Source of the DNA: Haloferax denitrificans ATCC 35960 | GTDB taxonomy: Archaea; Halobacteriota; Halobacteria; Halobacteriales; Haloferacaceae | DNA: 64,000 nt | Assembly: GCF_000337795.1 (NCBI RefSeq) | Contig: NZ_AOLP01000012.1 | Span: forward strand, 124,001 to 188,000 | Direction: 5' to 3' | In this document: in pieces, positions 54,710 to 63,633 of the stretch | Layout: each line of letters begins with the position of its first letter | How positions within the stretch are numbered: the stretch's first letter is position 1 | Notes under the pieces: generated by a model | What the model was told of the DNA's origin: nothing | Database searches by the model: none | The model's input: only the letters and a program-made list of their open reading frames with translations | Program-made: the position numbers and the translations under genes

Positions 54710-55228
54710 ATGTCTCGACGCGGCCTCGAAACGGGGCTCTCCGCCGGCCTGCTCGTCGCCGCACTCGGCGGTATCGCGTGGGCCACCGGCGAGCCGTTCG
54801 TCTTCCCGAGCCTCGGCCCCACGGCGTTCGTCCTCGCGTTCCGGCGGCGGGGCGCGCGCGCCCGTTCGACTCGCATCGTCGGCGGGCACGCCGTCGGTGC
54901 CGTCGTCGGCTTCGCGGCCTACGCGCTCGTCGCGCCCGGTCTGACGCTCGGCTCGTCGCTTCCGGCCGCGTCGCCGGACACGCTCCGACTCGTCACGAGC
55001 GGGGCGGTCTCGGTCGCCGCGACGAGCTGGGGGATGGTCGAACTCGACGCGGTCCACCCGCCGGCGTGCGCGACGACGCTCATCGTCTCGCTCGGCCTGC
55101 TCTCGACGCCCCAGTCGGTCGCGACCATCGTCGCGAGCGTGGTCGTTCTCGTGGGGGCACATCAGATGGCGGACGCGGTGCTCGCCGAGATGTACGGAGA
55201 CCCCACCGACGCGGGCGCAGGGAGCTGA
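54710..55228 (+). CDS. HPP-family membrane protein
   Basis: A 172-residue protein with four to five helices. The signature VHPPACATTLIVSLG (about 123-137) is the HPP motif, and FPSLGPTAFVLAF the N-terminal family block. HPP proteins were linked to nitrite transport in chloroplasts and cyanobacteria, but general function is open. Stand-alone, 90 bases after asd. Confidence 0.88.
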   Translation: MSRRGLETGLSAGLLVAALGGIAWATGEPFVFPSLGPTAFVLAFRRRGARARSTRIVGGHAVGAVVGFAAYALVAPGLTLGSSLPAASPDTLRLVTSGAVSVAATSWGMVELDAVHPPACATTLIVSLGLLSTPQSVATIVASVVVLVGAHQMADAVLAEMYGDPTDAGAGS

Positions 55229-55337
55229 GCGTCGGTCCTCGGAGCCGTTACTCGAACCAGTAGACGCGGGAGAATGGGTGGTGTGGAGGGCGACTGATTC
55301 CGTTCGCCACCACGATGTGCCTCTGACAGCAGCAAGT

Positions 55338-55359
55338 AGTAACTCGTCACCGAGTTACT
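55338..55359. terminator. Perfect hairpin between HPP and the zinc-protein gene
   Basis: AGTAACTCG-TCAC-CGAGTTACT, a perfect 9-base stem with a 4-base loop, followed by TATGTATTC. It is 110 bases after the HPP stop and 190 before the next start. It could end the HPP mRNA or be an operator; the rest of this 299-base gap holds short repeats of CTCCTCCGAC and no gene. Confidence 0.4.
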
Positions 55360-55527
55360 TATGTATTCTGTGAATCACGTTCGCATCGGTCGCGCTAGCC
55401 CTTCTCGCGCGTATACGTGACAGTTTCCGTCTCCGCCGAGGGTCTCCTCCGACTGAGATTCCGCGACAAGAGACTCCTCCGACGACAAGTATATGTGGCA
55501 TGGTCTCAATTGACACGCTGTATCGCT

Positions 55528-55797
55528 ATGAAGCCGTGCCACAGCTGTCAGGCGGTTATCGACGAGTACATCCTGGACAAAAAGCTCGAAGTGCTGCGCG
55601 ACCTCACGGTTGACGACTTCAACCTGTGTGCGGACTGCACGACAGTCGTCGCCGATGCGTGCGTGGAATGCGGCGGTGGCGTCTATGTCCCGCGGGGCGA
55701 ATCGACGGTCCCCGACTACTGTCCGGCGTGCCGCGCGGACCTCATCCGGCGGACGGGCACCGACCCCGGCTGGACCTGCGATGCCGTCTCGACCTGA
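55528..55797 (+). CDS. Small multi-CxxC zinc protein
   Basis: An 89-residue protein with four cysteine pairs: CHSC, CADC, CVEC and CPAC, enough for two zinc sites. MKPCHSCQAVIDEYILDKKLEVL begins with a CxxC and an amphipathic helix (split). ATG 55528 is chosen because the preceding in-frame codons are Arg/Leu-rich and uncharacteristic; a TATA-like GTATATG lies 30-37 bases before it. It appears haloarchaea-specific and uncharacterised. Confidence 0.8.
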   Translation: MKPCHSCQAVIDEYILDKKLEVLRDLTVDDFNLCADCTTVVADACVECGGGVYVPRGESTVPDYCPACRADLIRRTGTDPGWTCDAVST

Positions 55798-55925
55798 ATA
55801 GCGGTTCTCGGCCGGTTTTTTGGGCTGTTGCCCGCGAGTGACGACGATTCACGCCGCGTCGACTCTGGAGTTACCACGACACTTCTGTCCGGCGGCGAGA
55901 GGACTGTCGGATTGCTGAAAAGAGT

Positions 55926-56062
55926 ATGGTCGAGTTCGTCGAAGAGTGGCAACGCGGGGCGTTTCTCCTTTCGGGTCCGCGCTCGTCGGCGGCGTCTCGG
56001 CGGTGTTCGTCGGGTCGGTGCTGGCGTTTCTGGCGTTCTCGTATCTGTTCTACGGGGAGTGA
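55926..56062 (+). pseudogene. Small membrane protein with an apparent frameshift
   Basis: ATG 55926 encodes MVEFVEEWQRG, then the frame turns into an Arg/Ser-rich shadow. One base back, another frame reads VSPFGSALVGGVSAVFVGSV then LAFLAFSYLFYGE and stops at 56062, a convincing single-helix membrane segment. Restoring one base in CGCGGGGCG (about 55953-55961) would give a 45-residue protein. A GTG at 55946 could instead start the second frame on its own (38 residues). Function unknown. Confidence 0.45.
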
Positions 56063-56248
56063 ACGTCGTGGCTCATCGGTGTACGGTGGCCACTTCTTAG
56101 AGTCCCAATCCCTCGCCGCCTGCGAGGCGGCCGGCGACTAGCTGGTCGGTCAGTCCGGACGGTGGGAGTGTTCGATGCACGCGGTTATCGTTCTCAGCTC
56201 TAATAAATTCACAGATAGTACTATACCGAACAGGGCCTGAATCGCCCT

Positions 56249-56980
56249 ATGAACGCCGACATACCCGCGATCATATACCAACAGTTGACAGCCCTGCCCC
56301 GACTGAATGGTCGGAACGCGATGTTAAACGGCGTCCGTGTGGAGTCGAAGACCATCTGGACTGACGAGGTGCTTCCGGACGCTGTTACGAAGTTCGTCGT
56401 CAATGACGAACCTGCGTATGAGTACCAGTACGTCAGTGGCCTCTCGGACGTCTGTTTCACTGGGTCCGAAGTCACGCTTATCGGTGGCGGTGAGGGCGTC
56501 TCGACGGTGAGAGCGGCGGAGATGGTCGGGTCGAACGGCTTTGTGACCACGTACGAAGGCGGGGAAAACCAGGTCCGAGCGGGGCGCAGAGCGCTCCACC
56601 TGAACGACGTGGAGAACGCGCAGATTCGACATGCAGTCGTCGGTGACGACATCTCCTTACGGTCGGACAAAGGGAAAGCGGACGTCGTTCCGGTCTCCAG
56701 CGTTGCGGAGTCGGACGTCCTCGGTATCGACGCGGACGGGGCGGAGTTCTCTATCCTTCGTTCCCTTGCTCGCGTCGACCAACCACCGGAAAGACTCGTT
56801 GTCGAACATCACGCGGTGCGCAATGATGGCGAGGTCGTCGTTGAGTTCGATCGGGATGAGGTCGTTTCCCTACTCGAAACCGCTGGCTACGAAGTGACCG
56901 AAGAGTACTGCGACGCTCGGGGCGCAAACTACGGAAAAGACGCGGAGATCATCCTCGTTTGTGAGCACGAGACGGTTTGA
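56249..56980 (+). CDS. FkbM-like SAM-dependent methyltransferase
   Basis: A 243-residue protein with a Rossmann methyltransferase core: VTLIGGGEGVSTVRAAEMVG (motif I), VTTYEGGENQVRAGRRAL (motif II, acidic), DVLGIDADGAEFSILRSL (the FkbM-type DVEGAE block) and RLVVEHHAV. Family members O-methylate sugars, often for glycans. Lower GC, mixed codons and an isolated position by tRNA-Pro suggest acquisition. A TATA-like AATAAATTC lies about 45 bases before the ATG. Confidence 0.82.
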   Translation: MNADIPAIIYQQLTALPRLNGRNAMLNGVRVESKTIWTDEVLPDAVTKFVVNDEPAYEYQYVSGLSDVCFTGSEVTLIGGGEGVSTVRAAEMVGSNGFVTTYEGGENQVRAGRRALHLNDVENAQIRHAVVGDDISLRSDKGKADVVPVSSVAESDVLGIDADGAEFSILRSLARVDQPPERLVVEHHAVRNDGEVVVEFDRDEVVSLLETAGYEVTEEYCDARGANYGKDAEIILVCEHETV

Positions 56981-57060
56981 ACTGACACCTCCCAGTCGGC
57001 CCTGGAGATGTACAGAGAGGGCTTGTACTGCTGGTGATTTTACTCCACGTAAGTGAGAAG

Positions 57061-57081
57061 TGGGACCGCTGAGAGTCGAAC
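57061..57081 (-). repeat. 21-base duplicate of the tRNA-Pro 3' end
   Basis: These 21 bases (TGGGACCGCTGAGAGTCGAAC) are identical to 57226-57246, the discriminator, 3' acceptor strand and part of the T-arm of the tRNA-Pro gene, in the same orientation, 165 bases away. The similarity ends abruptly at both sides. A copied tRNA 3' end is the typical scar of integrase-mediated insertion (attR/attL). No integrase is visible in the window. Confidence 0.8.
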
Positions 57082-57225
57082 GTCGGAAGACGGTCCCGCT
57101 CGCTTCGCTCGCGGGCTTCGACTTCCGGGCTCGACGCTCAGCTCCGTGCATACGGTACCCGACGCGATGTGCCTCGCCGGAGCCCTGACGGACTCACGGC
57201 TCGTCGCGTTGCGTCGGTAAAAGTA

Positions 57226-57296
57226 TGGGACCGCTGAGAGTCGAACTCAGGTCCTACCGACCCCATCGGCAGAGGATACCACTACCCCACGGTCCC
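57226..57296 (-). tRNA. tRNA-Pro (anticodon GGG)
   Basis: A 71-base tRNA without CCA on the minus strand. Acceptor arms GGGACCG and CGGTCCC pair fully, discriminator A. Anticodon stem TGCCG/CGGTA with loop ATGGGGT, anticodon GGG, reading CCC/CCT proline codons. T-arm CTGAG-TTCGACT-CTCAG. No intron. Upstream on the minus strand, CGAAG-GGCTTAACC (57327-57340) is a BRE/TATA promoter. Confidence 0.95.
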
Positions 57297-57469
57297 GGGG
57301 TGCATTCAAAGCGATGCGTGTCTCGCGGTTAAGCCCTTCGTTTCGTCGCGGCGACGCGACGGGATGACGTGCCACGGTATCGCACCGTCGTCCCGCGGTT
57401 CGAACGCTCTCGACCCCTCGGCGTTGCGCCGCGAATACGCTTTTGTCGCCTCGGAAGTAATGACAACCC

Positions 57470-57754
57470 ATGTTCACGTCCCTCCAGAGCGTCCCGCTCG
57501 GACTGCTCCCGTTCGTCGTGATGCTCCTCGTCCTCCTCGCAGTGGGCGTCGCGGCCGTCAGGTGGTGGTCGATTCGCCGCGGTGGCGAGTCCGAACCGGC
57601 CGCGGACCGCCCCGAGGAGTCGCGCGGCTACCCGTTGGCGTCGTGGCGCTACGTCTACGACCTCGACAAATCGGACGCGAAGCGGGAGGTCGCCTCGGTC
57701 AACGAGCAGGCGGAGACGCTCGCGGACGCGGACAGAAAGCGCCGGAGAAAGTAG
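57470..57754 (+). CDS. Small membrane-anchored protein
   Basis: A 94-residue protein: N-terminal helix (LGLLPFVVMLLVLLAVGVAAV), a short polar linker, then YPLASWRYVYDLDKSDAKRE and a basic C-terminus (DRKRRRK). The cytosolic part is highly charged. I do not recognise the family. Convergent with cbf5. Confidence 0.7.
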   Translation: MFTSLQSVPLGLLPFVVMLLVLLAVGVAAVRWWSIRRGGESEPAADRPEESRGYPLASWRYVYDLDKSDAKREVASVNEQAETLADADRKRRRK

Positions 57755-57763
57755 CGTCGCGCT

Positions 57764-58633
57764 TCAGACCAACACGGCTTCCAGCGAGACGACCGTCCCC
57801 GAGTCGGCGTCGGCGTCGCCGACGAGTTCGCCCAGACAGACCGCGGAGCCGTCGTCGGTGAAACAGGCGACGAGGTCGCCGCGGGCGGCGTCGGCGTCGA
57901 CGTCGAAGACGCCGGGGGCGTAGACGGGCGCGCCGTTGGCGACCTCGCGGGCGGCACTGTTGGCAATCGTGACCGACGGGAGGTGCGACAGCGCCCGTTC
58001 GGCGGACGAGACCACGTCGCGGAGCCACGACTCGTCGCCCTCCGCGGCGAACGCGAGGGCGTCCGCGAGGTCGTGGAGCGTCACGAGGTCCGCGTCGTCG
58101 AAGGGGTCGGTCGCGGTCCGGCGGAGGTGACCCATGTGACCGCCGGTGCCGAGCGCGAGTCCGAGGTCGTGACACAGCTTTCGGATGTACGTCCCCGACT
58201 CACAGCGGATGCGCAGGAGCGCCTGTCTGTCTTTCACTTCGAGGAGGTCGAGGTCGTAGATTTCGCGGACGCGGAGGCGACGCGAGACGGCGGACTTCCG
58301 CGGGGGCTTCTGGTAGAGCTTCGATTCGAACTCGGCGACGGTCGAGTCGATGTCGGCCGGCGCGGGGCCGTGGAGTTCGAGCACGGAGACGTACTCCTTT
58401 GCGCCTTCGAGGAACACCTGCGCCATGCGGGTCGCGTCGCCGAGGAGCGTGGGGAGACAGCCGGTTACCTTCGGGTCGAGCGTCCCCGAGTGGGCCGCAC
58501 GGTCGACGTCGGCCATGTCGCGGACCCAGCCGGTGACCTGGTGGGCCGACGGCCCCGGCGGCTTGTCGAGGTTGACGACGCCGAACGAGAGCAGGTCGTC
58601 GACGCTCCGGTGTTCGGGCGGGTCTCGGAGCAT
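57764..58633 (-). CDS. truB: tRNA/rRNA pseudouridine synthase Cbf5 (TruB family)
   Basis: A 289-residue archaeal Cbf5, the H/ACA-RNP pseudouridine synthase that also modifies tRNA U55. Seen: GVVNLDKPPGPSAHQVTGWVR, catalytic Asp in HSGTLDPKVTGCLP, QKPPRKSAVSRRLRVREIY, RIRCESGTYIRKLCHDLG and a C-terminal PUA domain (ANGAPVYAPGV). Starts two bases after the cytidylate kinase stop, forming a cmk-cbf5 operon as is common in archaea. Confidence 0.94.
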   Translation of the reverse strand: MLRDPPEHRSVDDLLSFGVVNLDKPPGPSAHQVTGWVRDMADVDRAAHSGTLDPKVTGCLPTLLGDATRMAQVFLEGAKEYVSVLELHGPAPADIDSTVAEFESKLYQKPPRKSAVSRRLRVREIYDLDLLEVKDRQALLRIRCESGTYIRKLCHDLGLALGTGGHMGHLRRTATDPFDDADLVTLHDLADALAFAAEGDESWLRDVVSSAERALSHLPSVTIANSAAREVANGAPVYAPGVFDVDADAARGDLVACFTDDGSAVCLGELVGDADADSGTVVSLEAVLV

Positions 58634-58635
58634 GG

Positions 58636-59214
58636 TCAGAAGTCGTAGCGGACGCCTTCGACCGGGTATTTGCCCTCGTCGGCCTCGGGGTCGTAGGAGT
58701 CGACCGCGGCGATGCAGACGGCCGTCACCTCGTCGGGGCCCCAGCGGGCGGTGTTGAGCGCGATATCGTAGATAGAGAGGTCCGTGATGTCGATGTCGTA
58801 GTACGCGTCGTACCGCTTGGCCTCGCTCGCCTCGCGGGTCGTGGTCTCCTCGCGGGCGATGTCGGGCGCTTTGTCCTCGCGGTCGGCGATGCGCTCGGCG
58901 CGGACGTCCACCGGGGCGTCGAGCCAGAAGCGGAGGTCGGCGGCGTCGCCCGCGAGCCAGCCGGCGAGTCGGGATTCGAGGAGCACGTCGTCGCGGTCGA
59001 GCGCGATATCGCGGAGGCGGCGGTCGAGGTCGCGGTCGATTTGGTCGTCCTCCTCGGCGAGTTTGTTGAACTCGACGGCGGTCATGTCGCGCTCGGCGGC
59101 GAGCTCGCGGAAGATGTCCCCGCCGCTTATGTGTTCGAGGTCGAACGCCTCGGCGAGCGCGGCGGCGGTCGTACTCTTTCCGCTGCCCGGTGGTCCGGAG
59201 ACGGTCAGTAACAT
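58636..59214 (-). CDS. cmk: Cytidylate kinase, archaeal type
   Basis: A 192-residue P-loop kinase phosphorylating CMP and dCMP. Walker [10 protein letters not shown] near residues 7-15, substrate region [12 protein letters not shown], and the LID part [24 protein letters not shown] (split). The archaeal short form lacks the large bacterial NMP insert. A TATA-like CTTTTAG centred near 59241 supports ATG 59214; ATG 59220 is two codons upstream. Confidence 0.93.
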   Translation of the reverse strand: MLLTVSGPPGSGKSTTAAALAEAFDLEHISGGDIFRELAAERDMTAVEFNKLAEEDDQIDRDLDRRLRDIALDRDDVLLESRLAGWLAGDAADLRFWLDAPVDVRAERIADREDKAPDIAREETTTREASEAKRYDAYYDIDITDLSIYDIALNTARWGPDEVTAVCIAAVDSYDPEADEGKYPVEGVRYDF

Positions 59215-59400
59215 ATCCATGCTGTGTGCGGTCGGCTAAAAGGTGTTATCGTTGCCGACGGCCCCTGCGGAGGCTTCGCACGGGGTCAGGGCGGACAGCT
59301 CGCGGCGGCGCAACGAGGTGGCGTCCCGCGGCTGGCGCGCGGCTGGTGAGTGTCGGAAACGGAGAGAGAAATCGGGTTGTTTCGAGTCGCCCGAACCGGC

Positions 59401-60318
59401 TTACGACGCCGACGGCGACATGTCGATGTTCAGGCTCTTGCGGATGATCTGGGTGAAGCCCATCGAGCAGAGGAAGTACCAGACGATCCACGCCTGCATG
59501 GGACCGAGAACGCCCTGCGTCCACTCGGCGGTGCCGACGAGCGGGAGCACGATGTTCCCGGTGATGATGTGCGGCTGGGCGTTCCCGCCGACGCCGATGG
59601 CCCAGTACATCCAGAGGAACACCGGGATGGTGAGGAACATAATCCAGACCATCGGGCGGAACTGCTCTTTGAACATGCCCATCTGGTCGCCCATCGCCTC
59701 CATCTGCTCTTCTTGAATCTTTTCGAGCTCCGCGTCGTCGCCGCGCTCCTTGGCGTCCTTCTGCCGCTGTTGGATGTCCTTCATCCGCTCTTGATACATG
59801 CCCATCTTCTCCATGTCCATGAGGTTCGCCTGCAGGAGCGTGGAGTAGAGGCCGGTCGCGAGCGCGAGGACCATCACGACGGCGTAGAACGGAAGCATCT
59901 CGGCGAGCGGGCCGAGCGCCACGTCCATCACGCCGCCGATGACGTTGCGGACCTCGGAGACGGAGTAGCCGAGGAACAGGCCGACCGTGACGACGGCCGC
60001 GCCCTTGTCGTACTTCGACCACGACGAGTCGCCGCTGTCGATGTCGGTCGACGAGGACGACGAGCCGCCGGAGCCGGACGTGTCGTCTTCGAGGCCGGCG
60101 CGGGTCTCACCCACGTCGGCGAGCCGGAACCCCTCGTCGCCGTCGACGAGGATACCCTTCTCGATGAGGCGACCCCACTGGCCGCTCGTGAGCTCGTCGC
60201 GAACGTCGGCCCACTCGACTTCTCCGTCGTCCGCCCGGTCGAGGACGGTCTCGACGGCGGCGCGCATGTCGGCGTCGGAGCCGACGAGGTCGCGCACCCG
60301 AGATTCGATTCGTGCCAT
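59401..60318 (-). CDS. DUF106 membrane insertase-like protein (archaeal YidC/Oxa1 relative)
   Basis: A 305-residue protein. The N-terminal 90 residues are soluble (ESRVRDLVGSDADMR ... EWADVRDELT, partly winged-helix-like), then a Ser/Gly/Asp linker. The membrane part has four helices, with a long cytosolic coiled coil (QERMKDIQQRQKDAKERGDD, EKIQEEQMEAMGDQMG) between helices two and three, typical of DUF106. Homologues bind ribosome/nascent chain and insert small membrane proteins. TATA-like CTAAAG lies upstream of the ATG. Confidence 0.9.
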   Translation of the reverse strand: MARIESRVRDLVGSDADMRAAVETVLDRADDGEVEWADVRDELTSGQWGRLIEKGILVDGDEGFRLADVGETRAGLEDDTSGSGGSSSSSTDIDSGDSSWSKYDKGAAVVTVGLFLGYSVSEVRNVIGGVMDVALGPLAEMLPFYAVVMVLALATGLYSTLLQANLMDMEKMGMYQERMKDIQQRQKDAKERGDDAELEKIQEEQMEAMGDQMGMFKEQFRPMVWIMFLTIPVFLWMYWAIGVGGNAQPHIITGNIVLPLVGTAEWTQGVLGPMQAWIVWYFLCSMGFTQIIRKSLNIDMSPSAS

Positions 60319-60468
60319 TACCGGCTCTTTAGCAACCGGCTGTTATCAAGGTTTTACTCTGCGGACGACAGCGAGCGCGCCGGCGGCGACGCTGGCGCTC
60401 CCGTTCCGTCGGTGAAAAACGTCGAGCCGAACTGCGTCGGTGAGGCGGTTCGCGCGTCGGACCCGCGC

Positions 60469-61095
60469 TTACGCGTCGTCGACGACGGACTGGATGTCCT
60501 CGAAGACCTCGTCGGGGGTCTGTTCGCCGTCGACTTCGACGAGGACGCCCTCGTCGCGGTAGTGCTCGATGACCGGCTCGGTGTTCTCCTCGAACACCGA
60601 CAGGCGCTCGCGGACGGTCTCTTCGGTGTCGTCGTCGCGCTGGACGAGTTCGCCGCCGCAGTCGTCGCAGACGCCCTCCTCTTCGGGCTGGTTGAACTTC
60701 ACGTGGAAGTTCGTGCCGCAGTCGTCGCAGACGCGGCGGCCGGTGAGCCGTTCGACGAGTTCGGACTCGGCGACCTGCAGGTAGATGACCGCGTCGAGGT
60801 CGGTGATTTCGGTGAGGTACTCCGCCTGCGAGAGGTTCCGCGGGTAGCCGTCGAGGACGTAGCCGTCGGCGTCCGCCAGCGCGGCCTCGACGATTTCGTT
60901 GACGACCGCGTCGGGGACGAGTTCGCCCTTCTCCATGAACGAACGGGGCGTTCCGTACTCGGTCTCCATGTCCTTGTTCGCGCGCAGTGCGTCGCCGGTG
61001 GTGACGTGTTCGACGCCGTAGGTCTCGGCGAGTCGCTTCGACTGTGTGCCCTTACCTGCGCCCGGCGCTCCGAGCAGGAGGATGCGCTTTCCCAT
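60469..61095 (-). CDS. adk: Adenylate kinase
   Basis: A 208-residue long-form adenylate kinase. Walker [35 protein letters not shown], and a zinc LID with two CDDC-type pairs ([10 protein letters not shown] and CDDCGGELV). Interconverts AMP, ADP and ATP. A TATA (ATATGC, centred near 61120) is 25-27 bases before ATG 61095, so the mRNA is leaderless and this start is preferred to the ATG at 61107. Confidence 0.96.
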   Translation of the reverse strand: MGKRILLLGAPGAGKGTQSKRLAETYGVEHVTTGDALRANKDMETEYGTPRSFMEKGELVPDAVVNEIVEAALADADGYVLDGYPRNLSQAEYLTEITDLDAVIYLQVAESELVERLTGRRVCDDCGTNFHVKFNQPEEEGVCDDCGGELVQRDDDTEETVRERLSVFEENTEPVIEHYRDEGVLVEVDGEQTPDEVFEDIQSVVDDA

Positions 61096-61303
61096 ATCTG
61101 AACCCATCCAGCGAGAGCATATAGTGTTGAAGATACGTACTGAGTTCTGCGACGGCGACGGTCAGAGGAACGAGAAAATGTTGCTCCTTGTTTGTCGGCC
61201 CACAGCTCGTTCGGCCGTCCCACCGCGGTATTCGAGGGTTTTGTTGCCGGTTTCACAGACGGAAGCGACACGTTCAACGGGGCGGCCCGCGTGGCACTGA
61301 CAG

Positions 61304-61450
61304 ATGCGCGATTCGTCCCTCATGCGCGACGCGCTCGGCGCGACCGCCGTCGAGCGCGCGTACGGATTGTGGTGTACGCTCGAACGCGGCTGGCGCGCGA
61401 CCGCCCTCGGACTCGTCGTCGTGACCGTCCTCGCGGCGCTCGGGCCGTGA
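61304..61450 (+). CDS. Small single-helix membrane protein
   Basis: A 48-residue protein: MRDSSLMRDALGATAVERAY, then TLERGWRATALGL and a hydrophobic helix (LVVVTVLAALGP). It ends in a GTGA overlap with the GTG start of the exporter gene, which is good evidence that it is translated and coupled. An internal ATG at 61322 is an alternative start. Probably an accessory to the exporter; function unknown. Confidence 0.6.
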   Translation: MRDSSLMRDALGATAVERAYGLWCTLERGWRATALGLVVVTVLAALGP

Positions 61451-62484
61451 GCGCCGGGGCAGACACGGACGCCACGGACGCCACGGACGCCGGCGTCGGT
61501 CGACTCGCGCGACTCGCCCCCGGCGTCGGCCTCCTCGTCGCTCTCGCGGCGGCGGCCACCCTCGTCGCCGGGGTCGTCCCCGGCGTCAACGCGCTCCTGC
61601 TCGGCGTCTTCTTCGGGGCCGCCGTCGCCAACACGGTCGGCGTCCCCGACTGGGCGCGGCCCGGCGTCGACACGCAGAAACTCCTCCTCGAAACGGGTAT
61701 CGTCCTGCTCGGCGCTCGCATCGCCGTCGACGAACTCGTCGCCTCCGGCCCCGTGCTCGTCGCGCTCGTCGTCGTCACCGTCGCCGCGGGCGTTCTCCTC
61801 GTCGAGGCCGTCGCCGGGCGCGTGTTCGGCCTCGCCGACAAGACCGGGTCGCTCCTCGCGGCGGGTGCGAGCGTCTGCGGCGTCTCCGCGGCCACCGCCA
61901 TCGCCGGCACCATCGACGCCGACGGCGAGTCGCTCGCCCACGTCGTCGCCGCGGTCCTCCTGTTCGACGCCCTCACGCTCGCGGTGTTCCCCATCGCCGG
62001 CGACCTGCTCCCGCTGTCCGGCCGCCAGTTCGGCATCTGGGCCGGTCTGAGCATGTTCAGCACCGGCCCCGTCACCGCGGCCGGCTTCGCCCACTCCGAC
62101 GTGGCGGGTCGCTGGGCGACCGTCACCAAGCTCGCGCGCAACTCCATGCTCGGCTTCGTCGCCGTCGCCTACGCGGTCCGCTACGCCGGTCGGGCCGAGG
62201 AGGCCGCGACCGGCCTGCGCGCCGTCTTCGACGGCGTCCCCCGGTTCCTCGTCGGCTTCGTCGCCGTCGCCGCCGTCGCCAACCTCGGCCTGCTCTCGGA
62301 CCCGACGCTCGCGACCGTCGGCACCGCCAGCGACGCCCTGTTCGCGCTCGCGTTCGTCGGCCTCGGCCTCGACGTCCGACTCGATGCGATGCGGGAGACG
62401 GGCGCGGCCCCGCTCGCCGTCCTCGGCGTGCAACTGCTGACCGTCAGCGCGCTCGCGCTCGCCGCGGTCCTCGTGCTGTTCTGA
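61447..62484 (+). CDS. UPF0324 (YeiH-type) putative exporter
   Basis: A 345-residue membrane protein with about ten helices. A polar Asp/Thr/Ala N-terminus (GADTDATDATDA) precedes RLARLAPGVGLLVALA. Family blocks seen: ETGIVLLGARIAVDEL, AAGASVCGVSAATAIAG, AHVVAAVLLFDALTLAVFP, GLSMFSTGPVTAAGF and TVTKLARNSMLGFVAVAY. Bacterial homologues are annotated as sulfate or sulfonate exporters on modest evidence. GTG start 61447 overlaps the small upstream gene by four bases. Confidence 0.88.
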   Translation: MSAGADTDATDATDAGVGRLARLAPGVGLLVALAAAATLVAGVVPGVNALLLGVFFGAAVANTVGVPDWARPGVDTQKLLLETGIVLLGARIAVDELVASGPVLVALVVVTVAAGVLLVEAVAGRVFGLADKTGSLLAAGASVCGVSAATAIAGTIDADGESLAHVVAAVLLFDALTLAVFPIAGDLLPLSGRQFGIWAGLSMFSTGPVTAAGFAHSDVAGRWATVTKLARNSMLGFVAVAYAVRYAGRAEEAATGLRAVFDGVPRFLVGFVAVAAVANLGLLSDPTLATVGTASDALFALAFVGLGLDVRLDAMRETGAAPLAVLGVQLLTVSALALAAVLVLF

Positions 62485-62574
62485 CGTGTGGGCGCGCTCC
62501 GGCGGTCGTCCAGCGGCCGCCCCCCGCCGCATCGACGCGGGTCGCTTTTGTACCGCGCGGCTGTATCCGTCCAC

Positions 62575-62970
62575 ATGACTCGATTCGAGGCCGACACCCC
62601 CCGCGAGCGCCGGAAGCTCTTCGCCGACGCCGTGTCGGCGCACCGCGACCGCGGCAGTGCCTTTCTCACCATCGAGGCCGAGCGCCTCGACGACATCGAC
62701 GGCGAGGGCCCCGGCCCGTGGATTCAGTTCGCCGACCAGACGTTCAACATGGACGTGACCGAAGGCGAACTCGACCGCCTCAAGACGCTCCTCTCGGAGT
62801 TCCCCGAGTTCCGCATCGACCGGTTGGAGAGCCCCGAGGAGGCCGAGGGGACGAACGTCCGCATCACCGCTCGCTCGGACGCCAATCGCCTCGCCGGCTT
62901 CGCGGACCGCGTGTTTCAGGCGGTCTACGGCCGCGACGACGCGTACCGGGCGTGGGTCACCGCCGTCTGA
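62575..62970 (+). CDS. Conserved haloarchaeal-type hypothetical protein
   Basis: A 131-residue acidic soluble protein. MTRFEADTPRERRKLFADAV, SAFLTIEAERL, WIQFADQTFNMDVTEGELDRL and ITARSDANRLAGFADRVFQAVYG suggest a mixed alpha/beta fold with no catalytic motif known to me. ATG 62575 follows a T-rich element (CGCTTTTGTACC) by about 30 bases. Stand-alone. Confidence 0.75.
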   Translation: MTRFEADTPRERRKLFADAVSAHRDRGSAFLTIEAERLDDIDGEGPGPWIQFADQTFNMDVTEGELDRLKTLLSEFPEFRIDRLESPEEAEGTNVRITARSDANRLAGFADRVFQAVYGRDDAYRAWVTAV

Positions 62971-63162
62971 GGGCTCCGTCTCGCAGGGACCGAATCGCTC
63001 GACACCGTACCCCGGTTTGCGAACTTCTAAACCGATTGGCGCACAACCCCGGCACATGAATTCCCGACGGTCACGTTGTGAATCGGGCATCGGCACCCCG
63101 GCACAATCCCGTTCCGCCGGGTGGAATCGCCTCCGACACTCCCAACTTCGCGGGTTCGACAG

Positions 63163-63633
63163 ATGACAGACCACGTCGAGCCGCTGTTCTCGCGTCCCCT
63201 GCTCCCGCTCGCGAACGCGGACGACGCCGAACTCACCTGCGCCGCCGCGTTCCCGCGCATCGCCGCGGCCGGCGGTCGGGCCTCCGTCGTCCACGTCATC
63301 GAGAAGGCGGGCGGCGCGCCGGACAAAGCGGGCGTCGAACAGCGCGAGGAGGTCGCGGACGAACTGTTCGAGGTCGCCCGCCGCGCCGCGGACGACGCCG
63401 GTATCGACCTCCACACCGACCTCCGGTTTGCGACCGATGTCGGCGACGCCATCCTCGACGCCGCCGAAGACGCCGACGCGACGGCAATCGTCTTCACCCC
63501 GCGCGGCGGTCGCTCGTGGTGGGACCTGTTTTCGGGCGCGGTCCGCGACCAACTGGTCCGGCACAGCGACCGGCCCGTGGTCGTTTTGCCGGCCGGAGCG
63601 GACGACGACGGCGACGCCGGGGGTGAAACATGA
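63163..63633 (+). CDS. Universal stress protein-like, coupled to an APC permease
   Basis: A 156-residue USP-like protein. PLFSRPLLPLANADDAELTC, ASVVHVIEKAGGAPDKA, FEVARRAADDAGIDLHTDL and IVFTPRGGRSWWDLFSGAVRDQLVRHSDRPVVVLP follow the USP fold, but the G-x2-G-x9-G-S loop is altered (RGGRSWWDLFSG), so ATP binding is uncertain. Its stop overlaps the permease start (ATGA), suggesting that it regulates that transporter. The 190 bases upstream contain two copies of CCCCGGCACA. Confidence 0.85.
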   Translation: MTDHVEPLFSRPLLPLANADDAELTCAAAFPRIAAAGGRASVVHVIEKAGGAPDKAGVEQREEVADELFEVARRAADDAGIDLHTDLRFATDVGDAILDAAEDADATAIVFTPRGGRSWWDLFSGAVRDQLVRHSDRPVVVLPAGADDDGDAGGET

